NCBI GenBank assembly: GCA_934747885.1
Contig: CAKVHE010000002.1
Coordinates: forward strand, 389,798 to 453,797
Length of the DNA stretch: 64,000 nt
Source: an uncultured Clostridia bacterium
GTDB lineage: Bacteria > Bacillota > Clostridia > Christensenellales > UBA1242
Reading direction: 5' to 3'
In this document: positions 58,625 to 64,000 of the stretch, in pieces
Layout: every line of letters starts with the position of its first letter
Numbering within the stretch: the first letter of the stretch is position 1
Position numbers and translations under genes: made by a program
The notes under the pieces: model-generated
Seen by the model: the letters and a program-made list of their open reading frames with translations, nothing else
Database searches by the model: none
What the model was told of the DNA's origin: nothing

Positions 58625-61600
58625 ATGGACAAAAAATACAGAGTTGGGCTAGATATCGGCATTGGAAGTGTAGGCTTTGCTGTTATCGAAAATGATCCAC
58701 AAACAGAGGAACCGGTTAGAATAATTGAACTAGGAGCACGCACTTTTGATACCAACGAAGTTCAAAAGACCGGGGCAAGTACAGCATTAGATAGAAGAAT
58801 TGCGCGAGGTGTTAGGCGTAGGAAGCGCAGAAAACAATTTAGATTTGAACGCGCAAAAAAATTGCTTTGCGCTACTTTTGGTGATGATCTTTTAAAGCAA
58901 GTTGATGCACTAAAAAATGCTGATGTATACGAAATAAGAAGCAGGGCAATCGACGAAAAAGTTACGAATGCCGAACTTGCAAAAGCAATTTTAAATTTGC
59001 TTGCGCGTCGCGGCTTTAAAAGTAATCGTAAAAATATTTCGAATAAAGAAGATGGAGAACTAAAAGCAGCCATTGCAGAAAATCAAAGATTTTTGCAAGA
59101 TAAAGGCTATCGAACAATTGGTGAAGCTATCTTTAAAGATGCACGTTACAAAATTGAAGTAGCAGGGAACCTAGTTTACAACGTACGCAATCACGGTGGT
59201 GATTATCGCAATTCGTTTATGCGGTCTGATTTAAAAAATGAGTTAGAACGCATTTTACAAAAACAAGCACAACTAGGGAATGAAGCTGTTACGCCTGAGT
59301 TTTGCGAGCGAATTATTGACATTTTTGACAGTCAACGCAACTTTGACATTGGCCCAGGTCAAGGAAGCCCTTATAGTGCGAAATTTAAAATCGGCACCTG
59401 CACTTTTATAGAAGGTGAACCACGCGCTCCAAAAGCTTCGTATACTTTTGAATTTTTTAACGCCATATCAAAAATTAACAATCTTAAAATTGATGGCGAA
59501 CCGCTAAGCCTAAAAGAAAAACAATCGCTATACGAATTAGCAAAAGAAAACAAAGAAATAACCTTTAAACAAGTTAGAAAACTTATCAATTTGCCATTTG
59601 GCAAATACTTTAATCTTTGCAATTACACCGAAAGCAAGAAAAAGAAAGATGAAGAACAAACTTTGTCACAAGAAGAATTTACCTTAAAATGTGAGGAAAA
59701 GGCACTAGCCAAACTAGACAAGAGCTATTCAATAAAAAAGGCGTTAAACTTGGTTTCCTCTTTTGACAATGCAGACCTAATAAACCGCGTGGCTTTAATG
59801 CTCACGACCTGCAAAAGTGACAACACAATAGACGAGTTTGCTAAAAATGATAGTTTGTTAAGAAATTTGACGCCCGAACAATTGGATGCCGTAAAAAAAT
59901 TAGATTTTAAGCAAGTTGGTTCTCTTTCAATAAAGGCTATGAATTTAATTATTCCATACCTTTTGCAAGGCGAACGCTATGATGTTGCTTGCAAAAGTGC
60001 GGGATACAATCATAGTAGTTTTGAAACTGAAAAATTTAAGTATTTAAAAGGTGAGAAATTAGAACAGTCTTTGCAAGATATTACAAACAACGTTGTTAAG
60101 CGTTCTGTAAACCAAACTTTGCGCGTTCTTAATAAGATTATTGAAAAATACGGTTCACCACAATTTGTAACCATCGAACTAGCGCGAGAACTTGCAAAAA
60201 CAAAACAAGAGCGCAACAAAATAGATAGTATGCAAACCGAAAATATGCAACGCAATGAAGATATCGCAAAACATATTATGGAAACATACAAAATGGGTTC
60301 TGTTAGTGGTTTGGATATTTTAAAATTCCGCTTATACGAAGAGCAAAACGGCAAATGTATGTATAGTGGACATCGAATTGAGGAAGATCGCTTGTTTGAA
60401 CCAAATTATACCCAAATTGACCACATTTTGCCTTTTAGCAAAAGCTTTAATGATAGTTACAACAACAAAGTACTTGTTATTGCTGACGAAAACCAAAATA
60501 AAGGCAATCGCACTCCGTTTGAATACTTTGGAAACTACGAGAAAAAATGGGTCTCATTTGTAGCAAGAGTTATGGGGACTACCGGCTTAAGTAAAGCAAA
60601 GCGAAAAAATCTTTTAAAAGAACATATTACGGAAAGTGAGCAAAAAGATTTTATTGACCGAAATATAAACGACACGCGTTATTTGTCCAAACTTTTAAGA
60701 GAAATTATGGACAAATATCTATTGCTTAACGAAAGCAAAACTTCCAAAAAACAAGTACGATGCATAAATGGCGGAATTACTTATTACTTGCGTAAATGTT
60801 GGGGTATTAACAAAGTTCGCGAAGATGGCGATACTCACCATGCCGTAGATGCAGCCGTTATTGCACTTGCAACCGACAAACAAGTAAAACGAATTAGCGT
60901 GTTTAATAAATTTAAAGAAAAGTTTTATGTGCGCGAAAATGGCACTATAATCAATCGCGAAACTGGTGAGGTTATTTCCAAAGAAGAACTAGAGCGCTTA
61001 AAAGATGAACAAATTGAGCCATTAAAATCAAAATTGCCATACCCTTATGATGGTTTCTTTAAGGAACTTGAAATAAGGAGTAAATCACACTACTTTGACC
61101 AAAGTTTTTCAAATGATGAAAAATTGGAACTTGCAAAATTGGGGTATAGTGAAGAAGAAATAGACCAAGCAAAACCTATCTTCGTAAGCCGTATGAAAAC
61201 AGTTAAACTCACCGGTGCCATTCATGAACAAACCATAATGAGCACAAGGGAATATAAGGAAACCAAACGCCTGATTAAAAGTGTGGCGCTAGATAAACTG
61301 AAACTTAAAAGCATCGCGGAAAAAACACCATTGAAAGACGATAAACATCCAGATTACTCTATAGAAAATTATTACAAACCTGAATCTGACCGCTTGCTTT
61401 ACCTAAAACTAAAGGAAATTATGTTTCAAAATGGCGGCTCGGTACCTAAAAACACAATTATTTACAAACCTTGCAAAGACGGTACCGATGGTCCTATTGT
61501 AAGAAAGGTTAAAACATATCTTTTTTCTAATAAGTGTGTGATGTTGCCAAACGGCGCTGCATCAAACGATAGAATGCACCGCGTTGATGTGTTTGAAAAA

Positions 61601-62014
61601 GACGGCAAGTTTTATTTGTGCCCAGTATATTTTAGCGATGTGTACGCAAAAAGATTACCCAACAAATTGATTGTACCAGAAAAAGATTGGCTAACAATTG
61701 ACAAAACATATAACTTTAAATTTAGTTTATATAAAAACGATTTAGTTAAAATTGTAAGTAAAAGAGATATTGTACTAACAAAGAACTTTAAAGATGAAAA
61801 ATCTAAAAAACCGGATAAGATTTCTAGTAAAGAATTTTTGCTGTATTACAACGGAACAAATATACATACTGCAAGCGCAGAATTCTTTACAAATGATAAA
61901 TGTTATTCAAAAGAAGGAGTAGGAGTAAAAACCTTAAAATCAATTGAAAAATACTATGTGGATATTACCGGAAAAATTTACAAAGCGCCACCAGAAAAAA
62001 GGAAACATTTTTAA
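58625..62014 (+). CDS. cas9: CRISPR-associated endonuclease Cas9, type II-C
   Basis: Cas9 cuts DNA matched by crRNA:tracrRNA. The 1129-residue protein has RuvC-I (VGLDIGIGSVGFAV, D10), an arginine-rich bridge helix (RRIARGVRRRKRRKQFRFER), a REC lobe, RuvC-II (FVTIELARELAK, E518), HNH (QIDHILPFSKSF, D599 and H600, with NNKVLV), RuvC-III (DTHHAVDAAV, H739 and D742) and a C-terminal PAM-interacting region. All catalytic residues are present. The length and the absence of csn2 and cas4 indicate subtype II-C. It starts at ATG 58625 after GAGG; cas1 overlaps its stop by one base. Confidence 0.97.
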   Translation: MDKKYRVGLDIGIGSVGFAVIENDPQTEEPVRIIELGARTFDTNEVQKTGASTALDRRIARGVRRRKRRKQFRFERAKKLLCATFGDDLLKQVDALKNADVYEIRSRAIDEKVTNAELAKAILNLLARRGFKSNRKNISNKEDGELKAAIAENQRFLQDKGYRTIGEAIFKDARYKIEVAGNLVYNVRNHGGDYRNSFMRSDLKNELERILQKQAQLGNEAVTPEFCERIIDIFDSQRNFDIGPGQGSPYSAKFKIGTCTFIEGEPRAPKASYTFEFFNAISKINNLKIDGEPLSLKEKQSLYELAKENKEITFKQVRKLINLPFGKYFNLCNYTESKKKKDEEQTLSQEEFTLKCEEKALAKLDKSYSIKKALNLVSSFDNADLINRVALMLTTCKSDNTIDEFAKNDSLLRNLTPEQLDAVKKLDFKQVGSLSIKAMNLIIPYLLQGERYDVACKSAGYNHSSFETEKFKYLKGEKLEQSLQDITNNVVKRSVNQTLRVLNKIIEKYGSPQFVTIELARELAKTKQERNKIDSMQTENMQRNEDIAKHIMETYKMGSVSGLDILKFRLYEEQNGKCMYSGHRIEEDRLFEPNYTQIDHILPFSKSFNDSYNNKVLVIADENQNKGNRTPFEYFGNYEKKWVSFVARVMGTTGLSKAKRKNLLKEHITESEQKDFIDRNINDTRYLSKLLREIMDKYLLLNESKTSKKQVRCINGGITYYLRKCWGINKVREDGDTHHAVDAAVIALATDKQVKRISVFNKFKEKFYVRENGTIINRETGEVISKEELERLKDEQIEPLKSKLPYPYDGFFKELEIRSKSHYFDQSFSNDEKLELAKLGYSEEEIDQAKPIFVSRMKTVKLTGAIHEQTIMSTREYKETKRLIKSVALDKLKLKSIAEKTPLKDDKHPDYSIENYYKPESDRLLYLKLKEIMFQNGGSVPKNTIIYKPCKDGTDGPIVRKVKTYLFSNKCVMLPNGAASNDRMHRVDVFEKDGKFYLCPVYFSDVYAKRLPNKLIVPEKDWLTIDKTYNFKFSLYKNDLVKIVSKRDIVLTKNFKDEKSKKPDKISSKEFLLYYNGTNIHTASAEFFTNDKCYSKEGVGVKTLKSIEKYYVDITGKIYKAPPEKRKHF

Positions 62015-62580
62015 TGGGATACATCAATATTTTTGCGTCAAACGATGTTTATGTAAGCGTCAAAAACAATCAACTTACTGTAAAAGGGGAAAATAAGTCG
62101 CAAGATTTTCCCCTTGAAGATATAAACAGCATTATGCTAGAAGGTTTGCAGAGCACGATAACTACCTACACCTTGTCTCAACTTGCAGAAAGGGGAATTA
62201 TTGTTTTTGTGTGCAACAACTCACATTTGCCAAATGGTGTTGTTCTGCCATTTATGAATTACTACCAGACATTGTCGCAATATCAAAATCAGGCCAACTT
62301 GTCTAAGCCATTACAAAAACAACTTTGGCAAACAATAATAAAAAACAAAATCACAAATCAAAATGAAGTTTTGAATATTTGCGGCAAGCGCGATGTTTTA
62401 AAAGAACTAATAGCCAGTGTTCTTAGTGGAGATAGTTCAAATAATGAAGCAAAAGCGAGTTTAATTTATTTCAAAAAGCTTTTTGGCAAAAATTTTACCC
62501 GACGCGATGATGAGCAACCTGTTAACGCCTTTTTAAACTATGGTTATTCGGTTGTACGAGGCTTTGTCGAAGTATCGTGA
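62014..62580 (+). pseudogene. cas1: cas1, N-terminal part of a frameshifted gene
   Basis: Cas1 is the integrase of spacer acquisition. This 188-codon frame holds the N-terminal beta domain (INSIMLEGLQSTITTYTLSQ) and the start of the helical domain, including the first metal ligand (E145 in NNEAKASLIYF), and breaks off in NYGYSVVRGFVEVS. The next frame continues the same protein. Inserting one base near 62569 (GTCG[C]AAGTATC) restores RGFVASIVTHGLMPFLG, which fits the Cas1 consensus. This is a one-base deletion or an assembly error. It starts at the last base of cas9. Confidence 0.9.
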
Positions 62581-62906
62581 CTCATGGTTTAATGCCGTTT
62601 TTGGGCGTTTTTCACGCAAATATGTATAATGCATATAACTTGGCAGATGATCTATTAGAAGTTTTTAGACCGGCAGTAGATTTGTTTGTAAAAACTAATT
62701 TTAGTGAAAACGACGAGTTGAATAGTGCCAATAAATCAATGCTATACAATTTAATTAACTACGATTTACTAGTTGATGGGCAAAAACAAACCATAAGTAA
62801 TTGCATAGACATTTTGGTAGAGAGCTATGCAAAAAGTTTAAAAGAAAATAAAAACCTGCTAAAACAAATTTATATTAGCAGATTAGAAATACACAAATAT
62901 GAGTAG
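62577..62906 (+). pseudogene. cas1: cas1, C-terminal part of a frameshifted gene
   Basis: This 109-codon frame, opening at GTG 62577, carries the rest of Cas1: THGLMPFLGVFHANMYNAYN, then LADDLLEVFRPAVD, with the remaining catalytic His (H13) and Asp (D24/25 of this fragment). The catalytic residues are therefore split between the fragments, so neither can work alone as a nuclease. Together the two parts total about 297 residues, the usual Cas1 size for type II. No SD precedes the GTG. Its end overlaps cas2 by eight bases. Confidence 0.88.
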
Positions 62907-63219
62907 ATTTATGCGATTGATGGTCTTTTTTGATTTGCCGGTGAAAACAAAAAGCGAACGCGCAGAAGCAACAAAATTTAGAAATTACTTAATTAAAGAT
63001 GGCTTTTATATGATTCAGTTTAGTTTGTATGGCAGACTTTGCAACACTTACGAATCAGCACTAATGCATGAGGGCAGGGTGGCTCAAAAGGCACCAAAAC
63101 GCGGCTCAGTTAGATCAATGATTGTTACCGAAAAACAATATGGTTCAATAAATATTTTAGCTGGCACGAAAAAGAAAAAAGAACACAAAATTAAGTACGA
63201 GCAACTTTCATTTTTCTAA
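62899..63219 (+). CDS. cas2: CRISPR-associated endoribonuclease Cas2
   Basis: Cas2 is the structural partner of Cas1 in spacer integration. The 106-residue ferredoxin-like protein has RLMVFFDLPVKTKSERAEAT (with the conserved FFDLP aspartate), FRNYLIKDGFYMIQFSLYGR and a C-terminal beta strand (QYGSINILAG). It is last in the cas operon, overlapping the cas1 remnant. It appears intact, so only Cas1 is damaged. Confidence 0.95.
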   Translation: MSRFMRLMVFFDLPVKTKSERAEATKFRNYLIKDGFYMIQFSLYGRLCNTYESALMHEGRVAQKAPKRGSVRSMIVTEKQYGSINILAGTKKKKEHKIKYEQLSFF

Positions 63220-63269
63220 AAAACTCTAAAAACAATTGAATTTATAGCTTATTTTGATTTAATTTTATA

Positions 63270-63321
63270 AAAAACAACAAGGCTCAACCCCTTAAAAAAA
63301 AGGGATTGAGCCTTGTTTTTT
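63270..63321. terminator. Bidirectional terminator between cas2 and the CRISPR array
   Basis: A long stem (AACAAGGCTCAA with TTGAGCCTTGTT, extended by CCCTT/AAGGG) with an A-rich loop, T-rich on the + side and A-rich on the other. It ends the cas transcript and any minus-strand array transcript. Confidence 0.9.
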
Positions 63322-63329
63322 AGCAACCT

Positions 63330-64000
63330 ATTATACCATACCAAATTTAAATAGGGAACTAAAACGTTGGCCTTGGGCTTTTTGTAATAAGAAAAATTAT
63401 ACCATACCAAATTTAAATAGGGAACTAAAACCTAAAATGGGAAGGTGTGTTTGCCGGTTTGATTATACCATACCAAATTTAAATAGGGAACTAAAACGAA
63501 TTGGCGACGCGCTGGACATCAAAACCAATTATACCATACCAAATTTAAATAGGGAACTAAAACTATGCATTGCTGGCATCGTCTTCAAAATAAATTATAC
63601 CATACCAAATTTAAATAGGGAACTAAAACTGGCGTTTTCGCAACTCTTTCTTGGTTATTATTATACCATACCAAATTTAAATAGGGAACTAAAACTTCTG
63701 CCAGCGAGCAAGGTTTCTTTAAAGAATTATACCATACCAAATTTAAATAGGGAACTAAAACTTTTTTGTGGCGTTTCCAAAATTTTTTCAAATTATACCA
63801 TACCAAATTTAAATAGGGAACTAAAACATTTGAGTGTTCCTCCTTTGTCTTTTTCGTATTATACCATACCAAATTTAAATAGGGAACTAAAACATGAAAA
63901 CCTAATGAACTTTACAGATTTCGATTATACCATACCAAATTTAAATAGGGAACTAAAACTCGCGTTGTTCTTCTTGCTTAAAACGGTGCATTATACCATA
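63330..64000 (-). CRISPR. Type II-C CRISPR array, at least 11 repeats, truncated by the window end
   Basis: Ten complete, identical 36-base repeats (63330-63365, then every 66 bases to 63924-63959) and an 11-base start of an eleventh at 63990, with ten spacers of exactly 30 bases. The crRNA sense is the minus strand: there the repeat begins GTTTTAGTTCCC, the typical type II start that pairs with the tracrRNA anti-repeat, and ends GGTATGGTATAAT. The end TATAAT with TG one base upstream is a complete extended -10 promoter, as in Neisseria II-C arrays. No spacer matches another part of the window by eye. The leader lies beyond 64000. Confidence 0.97.

Noticed and set aside
62570..62580. Programmed -1 ribosomal frameshifting as the explanation of split cas1
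   Set aside because: No X_XXY_YYZ slippery heptamer or downstream structure at the junction; a one-base deletion restores a better Cas1 consensus.
63585..63872. A 95-codon minus-strand frame across the CRISPR array with a repeated VLVPYLNLVWYN motif
   Set aside because: The periodicity is the 66-base repeat-spacer unit read in frame (66 is divisible by three); it is the array, not a gene.
63366..63989. Self-targeting spacers
   Set aside because: By eye none of the ten spacers matches other parts of the window; the rest of the genome could not be checked.

Overview
The window is a dense, low-GC bacterial chromosome segment in which nearly every gene reads on the + strand. It looks like an uncultured endospore-forming member of the Firmicutes (Bacillota), most likely class Clostridia. 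The evidence is a complete spoIIIAA-AH operon, spoIVB, a 26-residue spoVM, two Asp23-family genes, GatCAB, NAD-dependent ligase, and Bacillus/Clostridium gene orders (rimP-nusA-ylxR-ylxQ-infB-rbfA; priA-def-fmt-rlmN; rpe-spoVM-rpmB-yloU-yloV-recG). The standard genetic code fits throughout. The species cannot be named from this sequence.

Layout. 1-2.2 kb: HslVU protease and a thioredoxin. 2.3-6.6 kb: two secreted proteins with different N-terminal parts and an identical C-terminal Hint (hedgehog/intein-type) domain, the clearest accessory locus outside CRISPR. 6.7-10.2 kb: cysteine desulfurase, a NifU-like protein without ligand cysteines, a small membrane protein, RuvX and a DUF1292 protein. 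10.2-15.5 kb: rpsB-tsf, frr-uppS-cdsA-rseP. 15.5-24.8 kb: a PolC-derived exonuclease without polymerase, then the nusA-infB operon running into rbfA, nrnA, truB and an endonuclease IV-family gene. 24.8-35.2 kb: efp, spoIIIA operon, asp23, a membrane protein, nusB, xseAB, spoIVB and an unknown small protein. 35.2-44.4 kb: pcrA-ligA, gatCAB, yicC, yjjX. 44.4-54.9 kb: rpoZ-priA-def-fmt-rlmN-rpe-spoVM, rpmB on the opposite strand, yloU-yloV-recG. 54.9-58.4 kb: tRNA-Trp, a PadR-type regulator joined to a membrane domain (both minus strand), and a probably leaderless metallopeptidase gene. 58.4-64 kb: a type II-C CRISPR-Cas locus (tracrRNA, cas9, frameshifted cas1, cas2, and an array running off the window end).

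How it works together. Most genes serve translation, its quality control, DNA repair and isoprenoid/phospholipid metabolism. Sporulation genes supply the mother-cell-to-forespore channel (SpoIIIA), the sigma-K checkpoint protease (SpoIVB) and the coat-anchoring peptide (SpoVM). Regulation readable in the DNA includes many TTGCAA-17-TATAAT-type promoters, a promoter-terminator leader ahead of rimP-nusA, a perfect palindrome inside the rpoZ promoter, and extended -10 promoters inside every CRISPR repeat. The CRISPR locus looks able to interfere (all Cas9 catalytic residues, tracrRNA and array present), but as sequenced Cas1 is broken by an apparent one-base deletion, so spacer acquisition is probably lost unless the deletion is an assembly error.

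The best candidates for undescribed biology are the twin Hint-domain secreted proteins, the membrane-tethered PadR protein with its roughly 500-residue acidic linker, and the polymerase-less PolC relative sitting at the usual polC position.
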